64,000 nucleotides of DNA, taken from the NCBI GenBank assembly GCA_947359465.1, contig OX375880.1, positions 20,536,714 to 20,600,713 on the forward strand. The letters are read 5' to 3'. The position numbers and the translations under genes were made by a program. The notes beneath the pieces are model-generated. The model had not been told where the DNA came from. It searched no databases and saw only the letters and a list, made by a program, of their open reading frames with translations. The stretch comes from Metellina segmentata. Taxonomy: Eukaryota; Arthropoda; Arachnida; Araneae; Tetragnathidae. Numbering within the stretch: position 1 is the stretch's first letter; the number at the start of each line of letters is the position of its first letter. Below are positions 32,657 through 43,430 of the stretch, one piece after another.

Positions 32657-32964
32657 AGATTGGTGTATATTCCGCAGGAATTATGCAGTCCACCCCGCCA
32701 GAGCCTGCATACCAGGGTAAGGCAAATTACTCCTAGAGGTCGCCAAGCACTCTAGGAGGCTCCGTAAAAGGCACCAATTAACCGTCGGTACCATACACCC
32801 ATCAGCACGGGTCGCATAACACTTTGGGTTAACGGAAGCTGGTCCGCGCCCCCTTATTCAATATTCGGGGATATCCTGAGTATGTTTCGGCTCAGGACTT
32901 TCGGCTATCCGCCACCTGCCGACGCGCCCGGTAGCAGAGCTCATGCCCCGGGTGAATCCATTTA

Positions 32965-33331
32965 AGTGTATTTATATTTCTAGATTGATTCATAATGCAT
33001 GTTTTATAATTTTATCAAAGTGAAGATTATGTTGAGAGTCAGCTTGGATTTTTAATATTATTCAACAGAATATATATCCATCTTATCTTCTTTTACGTTT
33101 ACTTTAGTAAATACATATATTTATTAAATTTGTAAGATTCAACTATTTAATTGAAGAAATTTATTTTTGTGTGGAATTTGTGTGTGTTTTTTTTGGATGA
33201 ATTTTTTTTGTTCTTGGATATTGCTCTGGTTCATAATGAATGAATGCTAATTTTCTTCATCAAAATGGAGGGTTTTGTTGTGTTGAGCCACACAGTAGAT
33301 AACAATTACAACATGCTGGTGTTAAGGTATA
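32965..33331. other. Intergenic, very A+T rich
   Basis: Between the LINE and MITE copy 4. No gene or structural feature apart from T runs. Confidence 0.4.
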
Positions 33332-33339
33332 CTATAAAG

Positions 33340-34134
33340 CAGGGCTCGAACTACCCGGGGGCACAGGTGCACTGTGCACATGAAAAGAAAATTGTACACC
33401 TAATTTTTCCCCAGCCAGATACACTCAGTGCGCCTAACGTTAAAAAAAAGGGCAGGGTGGAGAGAAACGTGTTTTGTGTTATTTTGATGGAATTCAACGG
33501 AGAATGAAGATAATGTCAATTCAAGCAAATAAACAGAATTCGAATTCCGAGATACACACTTTGCAAAAACAAAATCGCTGTGCGTAACAGGTTTATACAA
33601 GATGATCGAATCCGATCGACTTTCCGATGATCGAAACTTTTTCCAGATGGCTCCGTCCAGAATTCTGAATAAATTCCAGAAGCGACTGTCGCTACAGTCA
33701 GAGAAAGGAGAATTTTGATCACTTGACCACCCGCGAACGATAGGCTTCCTGCGTTTCTGTAAACAACTCGTGTTTCAAAAATGTGTAAAACCGTAAGAAT
33801 TCCTGATAAATATTTGTAATTGTTTCTTTAAATTCAGATTTTATCGGCTTAAAAAATATAGTGTACTTGTTTTTTTATGTGTTTTTTTGCCCACCAACGT
33901 CCGATGATGACTGAATATTTGTAAGTAATAATTACGCAGATAAAAATAATTGTTTAAAAACTTTTATTTACTATCTACTACTAACCTATCTAAACATACC
34001 CAATTAATAAAGTAGTTTACAAAACATTAATGCGCTTACATTATGTTTTTTTAAATGTGCACCTAAAATATAATCTGTGCACCTAATTTAAAAACTTAGG
34101 TGCACATGTATTAAAAAATTTATTTCGAGGCCTG
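33340..34134 (+). mobile_element. hAT-type MITE, copy 4, with internal insertion
   Basis: 795 bp, ends CAGGGCTCGAACT and the complement of CAGGCCTCGAAAT, flanked by an exact 8-bp duplication CTATAAAG (33332-33339 and 34135-34142). About 235 bp of extra sequence (about 33720-33950) is absent from the other copies. Either it is a longer, possibly ancestral, form or it received an insertion. Confidence 0.92.
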
Positions 34135-34142
34135 CTATAAAG

Positions 34143-35572
34143 GTACCATATTTGTCAAACAAAAATTGTATAAATATTGAACATGCAGGAACTGGTTTCT
34201 ATTACTTTCCAGAAATATTTTATTACTTGTTGGTTCAAAAATTTGTTTACTCTTAAGAGAATTAAAATAATTTCTCCCTTAGAATTAACAAACATCTAAA
34301 AGTTTATCATAAGAGATAGACTACAGATTACTATTTCTACTTCCTATTTTTCAATTTAATATTATCGTTATGAATTGAATTTGGGGATCTGCGAGTTTCT
34401 GATCCACCGATTGTACGATGATGCAATGATTTAAACTATTGAAAATTATGATATTTCTCAATTTGTATATAATGTCTAGTTGCAAATAAATATGATTTCG
34501 ACTCTAAGGGGAGCACATTTCAAAATTTTCTAAAACATAACTAATAGGTAAAAATAATTAAAAACAGTAATCAGCCATTCATGTATCAAAAAATAGTGTT
34601 GACTACCGAACACACACTTAAACTTTTTTTGAAAATGATTTTGAGGTTTTTTTTTGGCTATTTTAATAATTTTTTTTTGTAGTTTTTTCAAGAAAATGGG
34701 GGTTGAGTGTTTTTAATAAATTTTTATATAACCCTATATTTTATCCCTTACAAGGAAAACTACCCTTAGTAAATTTTAGGAGATTGAACAAAGTTGTAGT
34801 CCATTTAAAGTTTGCTTCTGTCATTTCAGTAGATTAAGTGAAGAGATGCTTTTAATATTTAAAACTTTGTTAGTTGACATAGAAAATAATTTTGATTTGA
34901 TGATCTCATTCATAGTAACTTGAGGATTTTTTGTTCAGTTTGGCAATTCCAGACCAATGAATAAAATCTCAATTTCCCTTAGTAAATTATAAATATTCAA
35001 TTAAAAACTATCCAAACTTCAATTTATGCAAAAGCTAACAAAATGTAAGCTGCATTTTTCTCTTGTTTCCTTCACAGGACTTATTTGTATTGACAAATAA
35101 AGCTTTCAAGATTCGCAGAAACCCGAAAAGTTCAATCAAAATTTTAAGGTGTTTTTGTTTATCAGTTAACTCACTTTCTTATAGGTTGAGCTTTAACAGC
35201 ATTTCCTGAACCAGATCTATCGCATTTATCATTATCTCATCTTGGTCGTTGATCCAACGTTTAATTCAACAATTTTGTAAAAGACAACATCGCAGTTGGA
35301 GAATTGGTTCTATTGAAAAGTGAATAATTACCTCCATTAAAATGGAAACTTACCCGTGTTCTCTCAGGAAATGATCAAAAGGTAAAATTAGTGACATAAA
35401 AACTGGAAATGGTATATTAAAACGTCCAATAACTAAAATTTGTAGATTACCATTGGACTACTTGCCAATTGGTGAACATTTGTTCTAAAATTATTTTGTG
35501 TGAATTTGTGGTTTTGATATTTTTTCATTTGTGTGTATTTTTTTAATCAGTGTGAAATTTACGTACTTTTTA
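34143..35572. other. Intergenic, A+T rich
   Basis: 1.4 kb without recognisable genes or elements. Confidence 0.45.
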
Positions 35573-35574
35573 TA

Positions 35575-36984
35575 CACTGATGGCCACCGTAAATGCAACA
35601 CCCTGAAGGAAGCATGCAAATAATATGAAATTTACAACATGCATTAGCGGAGGTGAGATATGCAAATTATTATAATTTCAGCGCAGACGCACAACACGCG
35701 CGCCTGTTGCGTCACTTCAAAGCGCTATTTAAGGCTTGGAGATTTCGACGATTTCAAGCACGGCAATTGTGTTTTTCTTGTGGTTTTTCAAAAAAAACCG
35801 ATCCATTATGCCTCGTAGAAAACAGCGATCATCTTTTGATCAAGTATCCGAGTTCGACCGAGGAAGGATAGTGGCATACCGAAATTGTGGATTATCTTTC
35901 AGGGAAATAGGTAGTCGTGTTGGACGAAAACAAACAACTGTAAAGCGGATATGTGATCGTTGGATGCAGGAGGGTACGACGGACCGACGTGTTCGATCGC
36001 ATCCACCCCAGTGCACCACTTCACGTGATGACAGGCATATTGTGCGTATGGCAGTGACGGATCGCTCAGCCACATCACGAATCATAGCACAGCACATTCA
36101 GTCTGTAACGCATCATCCAGTGTCTGCATGTACCATTAGACGCCGTTTACAGTAGAGTGGTCTGTCCGCAAGACGTCCATTGCTTCGTCTACCCATGACG
36201 CAGAACTACAAATGTCTCCGCCACCAATGGTGCGATGAAAGAAGGATGTGGACGGCAGAATGGAATGAAATTGTCTTTACTGACGAGTCACGCTTCTGTC
36301 TGCAACACCAAGATGGTCGGATTATATTCTGGAGACACCGTGGAGAGAGGATGCTGAACAGCTGCGTTATGCACCGCCACACTGGTCCTGCACCGGGTAT
36401 TATGGTATGGGGCGGTATTGGATATCACTCTCGCACTCCTCTAGTACGCATTTCCGATACTTTAAACAGCCAGCGCTACATCTCCGAGGTGTTGGAGCCA
36501 GTTGTCCTTCCTTACCTTCAGGGCTTGCTCGCAGCCATATTTCAACAGGATAATGCGCGACCACACGTGGCACGCATTGTCCAAGGGTTCTTCGTCAATC
36601 GTCAGATTGAATTGCTTCCCTGGCCAGCTCGCTCTCCGGATCTTTCGCCGATAGAAAACATGTGGCCCATAGTTGCTCAACGATTGACCCAGATTACATC
36701 CCCAGCTGCCACACCAGATCAACTTCGGCAACGTGTGGAAGCTGCTTGGTCTGCTGTACCCCAAGAACACATACAAAGTCTCTTTGAATCAATGCCGAGG
36801 CGTGTGGCAGCGGTGATCTCCAACAATGGCGGCTACTCTGGCTACTGATTTTGGCTGGAACCACACTTCACAGAAGTCTTCTAATTTAATCATTTGATAC
36901 TTGGTCAACATGTTATCTACAAAATAAATTTTGTTGTGATATCTCTGGTCTTTCTTGGTGTTGCGATTTGAGTGGCCAGCAGTG
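35575..36984 (+). mobile_element. Tc1-like element, DD34E type (1410 bp), nearly intact
   Basis: Flanked by TA (35573-35574, 36985-36986). Terminal repeats read inward as CACTGATGGCCACCGTAAAT and CACTGCTGGCCACTCAAATC. The transposase frame is interrupted by one stop codon only. Confidence 0.93.
35808..36848 (+). pseudogene. Tc1-like transposase with a single in-frame TAG
   Basis: 346 codons from MPRRKQRSSFDQVSEFDRG to NNGGYSGY, all in one frame, broken only by TAG at 36153-36155 (codon 116). N-terminal helix-turn-helix: GLSFREIGSRVGRKQTTVKR. DNA-binding second half: SACTIRRRLQ. Catalytic residues: Asp in FTDESRF, Asp in QQDNARPH and Glu in SPDLSPIEN, the last two 34 residues apart. The TAG follows CAG (Gln); a one-base change from CAG or TGG could have produced it. 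With a single lesion, the copy was probably functional until recently, or other alleles may be intact. It would otherwise cut and paste at TA. Confidence 0.9.
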
Positions 36985-36986
36985 TA

Positions 36987-37840
36987 TTATTGTGCTGCCT
37001 CTTCACACATTCTGTCAATTTTAGATTCTTTGAAACGCCCAGGAGGGTTTCAAGGGTAGGAGAATGTTTAATAGTAGTAATTGGAAAAGTAATTCGGAAG
37101 CCTTTATCCCATCCTCTTCGCTATTTTTCGTCTCTTTATTTCTCACATGATTCAATTTTGCTTGGAATGTTCTGCAAGGAATATTCTGGATGGAATGTTC
37201 TAGATGGATCACACAGAAATATGTATAAGCGAGTAACAGTAGCTGAACTATGTTCTTTTTTACATTCAGAACAAGGTCAGGTAACATCTTAGTTTTTTTA
37301 GGAGCTAACTTTGTCCTTTTTGTTTTCGTATTCTGAGTGTGTGGGGAGACAGCAGTGTGCTCCGCAATCCATGACGGGTTTTGCTTTAGAGTTCAATACA
37401 CTTTTGTGTTATATTCTTCACAGGGAAGAATTGTCTATTGGTGATTGAATTCATGATTCAACAATAAAATTTATACAGTCCACCACTGGTCGTGTGTGAA
37501 TTAACTTACTACCAAATGAGCTTCGACGAGACTTCTACATTTTCTGGTCCGAGCGATCGGATCGGAGGTTGGAATTTACCTTCTACATATTTCTCATTTT
37601 TAAAATGCGTTATCACGAATTGTACGTTTGAAAGTGCAATTACTTACAAGTTCCTTCAAGTATTTGAAATTCTCTCAACTAGTGCTCAGAAAATAAGTGT
37701 TAAGCACAGTGTGTTTCAGTTTTCATTATTCATGTAATCATGGAAGGCGGCTCAGACTTTGCAACGGAAAAGTGAAAAGGTGTTCGGTTCTTAATTATTT
37801 TTACTACACTGTATATCATATTTCAGTTCTCGTTTTTCTT
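36987..37840. other. Flank of the BEL/Pao relic, possible LTR remnant
   Basis: No gene recognised. The region just upstream of the gag relic, such as GTGTGTGGGGAGACAGCAGT at 37336, could be part of an old LTR, but no second copy is present to confirm it. Confidence 0.3.
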
Positions 37841-37874
37841 TTTGAAATTGCATATTATTTATTTGTGTATTATA

Positions 37875-38450
37875 ATGGATAAATTTAAAACTAATAAGCG
37901 AGTGCTCAAATCTTTGCTTTCTAAACTAAAAGAAAATATGGGATGTGAAACATTTGGGGAAGTTAAAGCAAAATTAATTTTGTTCAAATCAAAAATTGTC
38001 GATTTGGAGAACAAATTTAATGAGCTTTTTGATAAAATGTTTTGAATTGTGTAAGGACGAAGATTTCGATACTTTCTTGCTGGAGTCTTAAGAACTCCAG
38101 GAAACTATTGATAGATTGAATTTAGTTATGCTAAGTGTTAAGAATCCGGTGGAAACTGGAAATAAGGTAGTTTACAGGAAGTTATAAATGTGAGGCTTCC
38201 AGAGTTTCACATTCCAAGTTTTTCTGTGTGTTCAATTACAGAATAACTCTCCTTTAGTGATTCGTTTTGGCAAGTGTTGGTTTAAACAATAAGATTTCGC
38301 AAGTTCAAAAATTGCAATATTTAAGGGGTGCTTTAAAGGATGATGCGCTTCGCATAATTCAATCTCTTTCTATTACAAATGCCAATTTTGACATTGCTTG
38401 GGGTCTTCTGAAAAAGAGGTATTCTAATAAACGATAATTTGTAATATCCT
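37875..38450 (+). pseudogene. BEL/Pao-type gag remnant
   Basis: Opens MDKFKTNKRVLKSLLSKL and continues for 57 residues, with a helical, charged N-terminus of the kind seen in BEL/Pao Gag proteins. After several stops and frame changes the downstream DNA still reads, in pieces, LPEFHIPSFS-like, then KISQVQKLQYLKGALKDDAL, then RIIQSLSITNANFDIAWGLL and KKRYSNKR. This matches the DUF1759 region of Pao-type Gags. The DD82E transposon begins 80 bp further on. It is a dead fragment; pol is absent. Confidence 0.65.
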
Positions 38451-38529
38451 AGTTATAAATATCCTAAGATATTAAGGCAATTAACATGGATGTGTCAAGA
38501 TTGACATTAGAGACATGCTACTAGCTCTA

Positions 38530-38557
38530 TACTCTGTTTCACCTTAACTTGTCAGTA
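38530..38557 (+). repeat. Left terminal inverted repeat of the DD82E element
   Basis: 28 bp, a perfect inverse match to 41298-41325. Confidence 0.93.
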
Positions 38558-38909
38558 TTGGGAAAGGCAGAAATGATGTTCATCCGCATGAAAAATAATT
38601 CCAACTTGATTTGGAATTTAAAATAAAGAAAATGCATATAAACGTGTAAAAATTGTCCTACAATGAAGGAGTGATTTTTGAACCTTTATAATCGGTTATT
38701 TATTTGTAAAAAGCATTTTTTTTTGACCGAAGCGAATGAATATATCCGAAACGGAATTCTAAACCGGTTTCCATGGTAACATTTCTGGCGAGCTAAATAC
38801 GCTTTCCGGCCAAGTCTGCGCCATTTCGCTCTGCGTCTTTGCTAGCGTGTGTATTTACGTTCATATCTCTCTTGTGCTATTTTATTGGAGTGTGTTTGAT
38901 ACTCTGAAC

Positions 38910-40307
38910 ATGGCTGAAAAAGGAACGTCACCATCCAAGCTGTATACGCCATCAAAGCAAGGAAAATCAATTGGTAGTGGAGCTCGCAGGAACATATTGA
39001 ATGTTTATTCTAGACTTCGAGAAGAAAACCATAGTGATTCCATTAACCAAATCGTCGGAAAGGTGTCTCAACTAACTGGTGTTTCCAAAAGAACTGTTTT
39101 TCGTTTGAAAAAAGAAAAGAAGACGACAAGTCCTTTGAGTACTCCAGGAAAAAAACGACCTTATGCCGTTGGAAAAAGAACAAGAATGATGAAATATGAC
39201 AACTTTACTTTATCGTGCATCCGACGAAAAATTCATGATTGTTTTCGTCGAAATGAAATTCCTACATTGGACAAAGTTCTAAATGAAATTAACAATGATA
39301 AGGATATTTTTTCGACAAACATTAGCCGAAGTACACTGTACAGGATACTGAAAGATTTGGGATTTTCCTTTGAAAAGCGAAAAAGGCAGGCTATGCTTTT
39401 AGAAAGACACGACATAATTTTATGGCGAAGAAATTATTTACGAAAAATTAGAGAACTGAAGAATGAAAATGCTTCAATCTATTATTTAGATGAAACATGG
39501 GTGAATGAAGGACACTCACAAAGTCGAGTATGGCAAGACAAAAACATCAAAAGCACCAATGAAGCTTCCTCTTCAAGTTTGACAACAGGCTTGGCTGCAC
39601 CAAAAGGAAAAGGAAGAAGACTCATCATTACCCATATCGGAAGTGATGAAGGATTTGTACCTGATGCGGCTGACATTTTTGTAGGAAAAAAATCCGGTGA
39701 CTACCACGAAGAAATGGATGGTAACCATTTTGAGAAGTGGTTTGAAGATATCATGCCTAAATTGAAACGAAACAGCTTTGTAGTGATGGACAATGCCCCC
39801 TATCACTCGGTGAAGAAAGAAAAAATTCCGACGACATCTTGGAAAAAAAGTGCAATTCAAGAATGGCTATCGTTGAAAAACATTACGTGGAACCAGGACA
39901 TGATCAAGATTGAACTGTTGAAAAAAGTTAGCGAAATCAAACATATGTTTGATAAATACAGAGTTGAAGAAATTGCCGAAAAATTTGGACATAAGGTTTT
40001 GAGACTTCCCCCGTATCACTGTGAGCTTAATCCCATTGAAATGATATGGAGTCAAGTAAAAGGACACGTTGCCAGGGAAAACAAGACTTTTAAACTGAAC
40101 GATGTGAAGGATTTAGTCATCCAAGGGATTGAAAAGGTCTCTGTACAAAATTGGAAAAACTGCATAAACCATGTTACTGAAAAAGAGAAATACATGTGGG
40201 AAGTAGATGGACTTGTGGATGATATTTGGGAAAGTAAGAACTTGGTAATTTCTTTTAATAGTGAGTCTGATAGCGATTCGGAAATGTTAAGTGATGATGA
40301 TGTGTAA
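38910..40307 (+). CDS. DD82E transposase (Sailor-type, IS630-Tc1-mariner)
   Basis: 465 residues from MAEKGTSPSKLYTPSKQGKS. This ATG (AACATGG) is preferred over an in-frame ATG 63 bp upstream, which adds a hydrophobic stretch unlike a transposase. N-terminal helix-turn-helix: INQIVGKVSQLTGVSKRTVF; second helix-turn-helix: ISRSTLYRILKDLGFSF. The catalytic core is DDE_3-like: Asp194 in YYLDETWVN, Asp294 in VVMDNAPYH and Glu377 in CELNPIEMIW, with exactly 82 residues between the second and third. That spacing fits the group recently named Sailor (DD82E), from memory. The extra ~48 residues relative to DD34E lie in a helical, charged insert (about 305-360). The C-terminus is acidic and Ser/Asp-rich. 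It would excise and insert the element at TA. Confidence 0.92.
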   Translation: MAEKGTSPSKLYTPSKQGKSIGSGARRNILNVYSRLREENHSDSINQIVGKVSQLTGVSKRTVFRLKKEKKTTSPLSTPGKKRPYAVGKRTRMMKYDNFTLSCIRRKIHDCFRRNEIPTLDKVLNEINNDKDIFSTNISRSTLYRILKDLGFSFEKRKRQAMLLERHDIILWRRNYLRKIRELKNENASIYYLDETWVNEGHSQSRVWQDKNIKSTNEASSSSLTTGLAAPKGKGRRLIITHIGSDEGFVPDAADIFVGKKSGDYHEEMDGNHFEKWFEDIMPKLKRNSFVVMDNAPYHSVKKEKIPTTSWKKSAIQEWLSLKNITWNQDMIKIELLKKVSEIKHMFDKYRVEEIAEKFGHKVLRLPPYHCELNPIEMIWSQVKGHVARENKTFKLNDVKDLVIQGIEKVSVQNWKNCINHVTEKEKYMWEVDGLVDDIWESKNLVISFNSESDSDSEMLSDDDV

Positions 40308-41297
40308 ATTCATGTGATGAATAAGTATATTATAATGTAAATAGATTTGTTATGATGTTTGCTATGTTTTACATATATTGATGATGTATAAATGCATGTG
40401 ATGAATAAGTAAAACGTAAATATAGTTTTCTCATTGTAACTACTATTCATGAAAGAGATTGGTTTCTTCTGTACACTTTCTTGTAAACTATTTTAAATTA
40501 TTCATAAAATTAATAATTTACTACTAATCAACCCGACACCGTTCCGCGAGTTTCAGAATATGTTTCACACATATAAGGTTTATTTTTTTTAACTCTAATT
40601 TTTAAAATGGTTTCATTTTTTTTATTATTGTATGTGTATTCACTATATTTGTATTTTTTATATTCTATTTATTTATTGTGAATGTATTTTATATCCTCTA
40701 TGTTATATGTATTTTTATTTGTTATTTACTTTCTTTAATATCAGAATAAATTTGATTTAATTTGGAGACTATATTTTGCTGTTAAGAAAAACACATATTT
40801 TAGCAGACGACGCACTCTCCCCTACCTTGTCCAACCAAATGTAAGACCAAAGGAGTAATTAAATTGGATTAATTTCCTTTAATAAAATTATTAAAATTGA
40901 AAAAAGAAGTATTAATCAAGGTGTTTAGCTTTCAGGTAAGTAAATTCAAAAAATGAATTTTATGGTTCATCACATCTTTAAATAGACTGTTTTTTTAAAC
41001 AACATTTATTGTAAAAAAATTTTAAATATATATATTTTTAAATAACTAAAAATAATACTCATTTAGAAAAATCAAAACGCATTTATATTAACATAGAGTA
41101 GCTTTTTGTTTAATTAACAAATGTAATGCAAGAGCCATTAGAAATTAAAGATCTGTGAAACGTGTAGAATTTCCACGTGCATTTTATCTCTCCTTGCCAA
41201 AAAGGGCGAATTTCCTCGCTTATAGCTGACTTCTTCTGACATTGTAACCCTAGTTTCTACGACAACGGCTGTGATGCGGTCAACGTAGCCTTTACTC

Positions 41298-41325
41298 TAC
41301 TGACAAGTTAAGGTGAAACAGAGTA
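41298..41325 (-). repeat. Right terminal inverted repeat of the DD82E element
   Basis: Perfect inverse match to 38530-38557; likely transposase-binding site. Confidence 0.93.
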
Positions 41326-41453
41326 TAGCTCCAAATGTGATCTGACCTGTGAGCTAGCATCGCTATATTTATTGAATTACATCGTGGCGCCATCTATTGA
41401 TAGTTTAAATAATAACATAAATCACACGCCCTTCTTTTAAAAGGAAAAACACA

Positions 41454-41613
41454 GTGCATAATTTTTTGAACATTATTTTGAACATTCTTTATGATTTCGT
41501 GTTTAAAATTGTTATAGGTCTTGAACATCTTGGTTTTAAAGTTGGGTACATCATCAGTGACAATAATGCTATTAATCGCAAAGCTGTTTCTTTTTTTGCT
41601 TCCCCACCCAAAT
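41454..41613 (+). pseudogene. P-element/THAP9-like transposase relic, 5' part
   Basis: Open frame reading GLEHLGFKVGYIISDNNAIN then RKAVSFFASPPK, which matches the catalytic region of P-element/THAP9-type transposases (SDN..NRKA..FF..PP). The jockey-type element inserts directly after codon AAA plus one base. Setting aside the insertion and one target duplication, the frame continues exactly into 47263 (KLSICYNHPADPS). The N-terminal THAP domain is not visible upstream. Confidence 0.75.
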
Positions 41614-42150
41614 GCCCCCAGGGGCATTCCTTCTTTAGGTTTGTACGGGCTTCACAACCCCGGGGTACCTGAGTGATCTTCACTCCCTTTCGTTCTTCTC
41701 CTCCTCTACCCTTCTGCTTTTTCCTTTTTCTTCCTCCCTCGTTGTGGTTGCCTTTTCGGAGGTGAGGGCTCCCCTTGAGAAGCTTTTCGCCAGTCTGTGC
41801 CTTTAGCTCCTCTTGGGGATTATATCACCCACGTGTTTGCCGTGCGTGGAGACCTGTGTCTTCGGAAAGGGAGATCCTGGTGATTGAGGGACAACATAAC
41901 GCCCCAATACATTGCTTCGGCTCCTGCTTCGAATAAACAGGAGGTGTACTTTGGTCCCAGTACATTGATCGGCTGGTGGGTACCTCCTGCTAGGACTAAG
42001 GACCTGCTCACCAACTAGCTCCTTAGGGCAGTCATAGAGGTGAGTTGGGTCCGTATAGTCCCTGGCTAGCACCGGTGCAGGAATCTGTATCCCCTCGTTG
42101 GACTCCATGGTGGGTGGTGCCGCCGGGGACTGAACATTTACTTCTCAAAC

Positions 42151-43401
42151 ATGGAAAATTTAAAACCTATTTCTCCTTCAGTGGAGCAACTGTGTAATCA
42201 AAATAATGGAAAAAATACATCCGAACAAACATTTTTTATAATTAAAAGTAATGAAGGAAACTTAAAAAATATATCAGCTATTTTATTACATAAAACTATA
42301 TTAGGAATGGTAGGAGAAACTAAAAACATTAAAAAAACACTTGCTGGAGATGTGCTTGTTGAGGTTTCAAATGAAACTCAGGCTTCTAATATACTAAAAA
42401 TAAAACTCGTGGGCCCAATAGCTGTAACTGTAACACCACACAAAACATTAAATTCATCGCGAGGAGTAATTTCTGAATCCGACCTAGTTCATGACACCGA
42501 ACAAGACATCCTTGAATCCCTGTCCCAACAAAACGTAACATATGTTAAAAGAATAACAATTACAAAAAACGGCCAAAAAATACCCACCAAACACTTAATA
42601 TTAACTTTCAACACTCCAAGCATACCAAAACACGTTAAAATAGCCTATATTAATTGCCCAGTTAGACCTTTCATTCCTAACCCAGTCCGTTGTTTCAAAT
42701 GCCAAAGATTCGGCCACTCTTTCCTTGCTTGCCGTGGCAAAGAGACCTGTGCAAAATGCTCTAGTACAGATCATAAGACCGATATATGTGCATCATCGTC
42801 CCTTTGCTGTGTAAACTGCAAAGGTGACCATCCAGCTTTTGCCAGGTCTTGCCCTAAATTTCAAAACGAAAAAGAAATACAAACAATTAAAGTTCAACAA
42901 AATATTTCATTTCCCGAGGCCAGAAAAATTGTAAATGATCGCACCCCGAAACCTGGAATATCTTACTCTTCAATAGTAAAAAAGACTTTCAAAACTAACG
43001 GAACTCAAACCGATGTAACTATTTTTAAGCCATCTGCCCAACATAAAACTTCAATGAACCAACCTATAACGCCTCTTTTTTCTAAAGCATCAGCTACAAC
43101 CTCAACAAGTACAAAACACATAAATCAACCAAATCGATCTATAAATACTTTAAAAAGAGCCATATCATCTGAACAAAGTAATATCAAAATAGCTAAAAGT
43201 ACTTCTCAAACCTCTCTTCAGCCTGATGTTACATCCAGAAACTTGATAACTAATCCTTCTTCAAGCGACCTGATAAATCTATACAACACCGAAAGTGATA
43301 TTTCCTCTGTTGAGAGTGATGGCTTGGAGACTTCGCCACCCAAGTCAAAAAAGGATCTTCGGCAAGACAGATCTCGTCCTAGGACGAGAAAACATAAGTA
43401 G
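42151..43401 (+). CDS. Jockey-type ORF1 (Gag-like, three zinc knuckles)
   Basis: 416 residues, open. The central region (about 20-175) is a Gag-like RNA-recognition fold: FFIIKSNEGNLKNISAILLH through KNGQKIPTKHLILTF. Three zinc knuckles follow at 181-240: CFKCQRFGHSFLAC (CX2CX4HX4C), CAKCSSTDHKTDIC (CX2CX4HX4C) and CVNCKGDHPAFARSC (CX2CX3HX6C). KEIQTIKVQQNISFPEARKI, typical of jockey/I ORF1 proteins, comes next. The C-terminus is Ser/Thr-rich and basic. It binds element RNA and forms ribonucleoprotein with ORF2. ORF2 starts 29 bp after the stop. Confidence 0.92.
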   Translation: MENLKPISPSVEQLCNQNNGKNTSEQTFFIIKSNEGNLKNISAILLHKTILGMVGETKNIKKTLAGDVLVEVSNETQASNILKIKLVGPIAVTVTPHKTLNSSRGVISESDLVHDTEQDILESLSQQNVTYVKRITITKNGQKIPTKHLILTFNTPSIPKHVKIAYINCPVRPFIPNPVRCFKCQRFGHSFLACRGKETCAKCSSTDHKTDICASSSLCCVNCKGDHPAFARSCPKFQNEKEIQTIKVQQNISFPEARKIVNDRTPKPGISYSSIVKKTFKTNGTQTDVTIFKPSAQHKTSMNQPITPLFSKASATTSTSTKHINQPNRSINTLKRAISSEQSNIKIAKSTSQTSLQPDVTSRNLITNPSSSDLINLYNTESDISSVESDGLETSPPKSKKDLRQDRSRPRTRKHK

Positions 43402-43430
43402 TTTCTTCTTTTCTTTTATCCTTTATTTTT

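Larger units (their letters stand above)
27953..32952 (-). mobile_element. Full-length non-LTR retrotransposon (Loa/R1-like), 5.0 kb
   Basis: Bounded by an exact 12-bp target duplication TGAATCCATTTA (27941-27952 and 32953-32964). On the minus strand it has a roughly 300-bp 5' UTR, ORF1 and ORF2 overlapping by 38 bp, and a 3' end of short TGACTA repeats instead of poly(A). Both ORFs are open. All parts needed for target-primed reverse transcription appear present, so it may be recently or currently active. Confidence 0.92.
38530..41325 (+). mobile_element. Intact IS630-Tc1-mariner transposon, DD82E (Sailor-type), 2.8 kb
   Basis: A perfect 28-bp terminal inverted repeat begins TACTCTGTTTCACCTTAACT (38530-38557, complement at 41298-41325). 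TA flanks both sides (38528-38529, 41326-41327). One uninterrupted transposase ORF lies inside, followed by about 1 kb of A+T-rich noncoding DNA. Perfect repeats with an open ORF suggest a recent arrival and possible activity. Confidence 0.93.

Noticed and set aside
38847..38909. Upstream ATG for the DD82E transposase
   Set aside because: It adds a hydrophobic 21-residue stretch not expected in a transposase. The ATG at 38910 has a better context (AACATGG).
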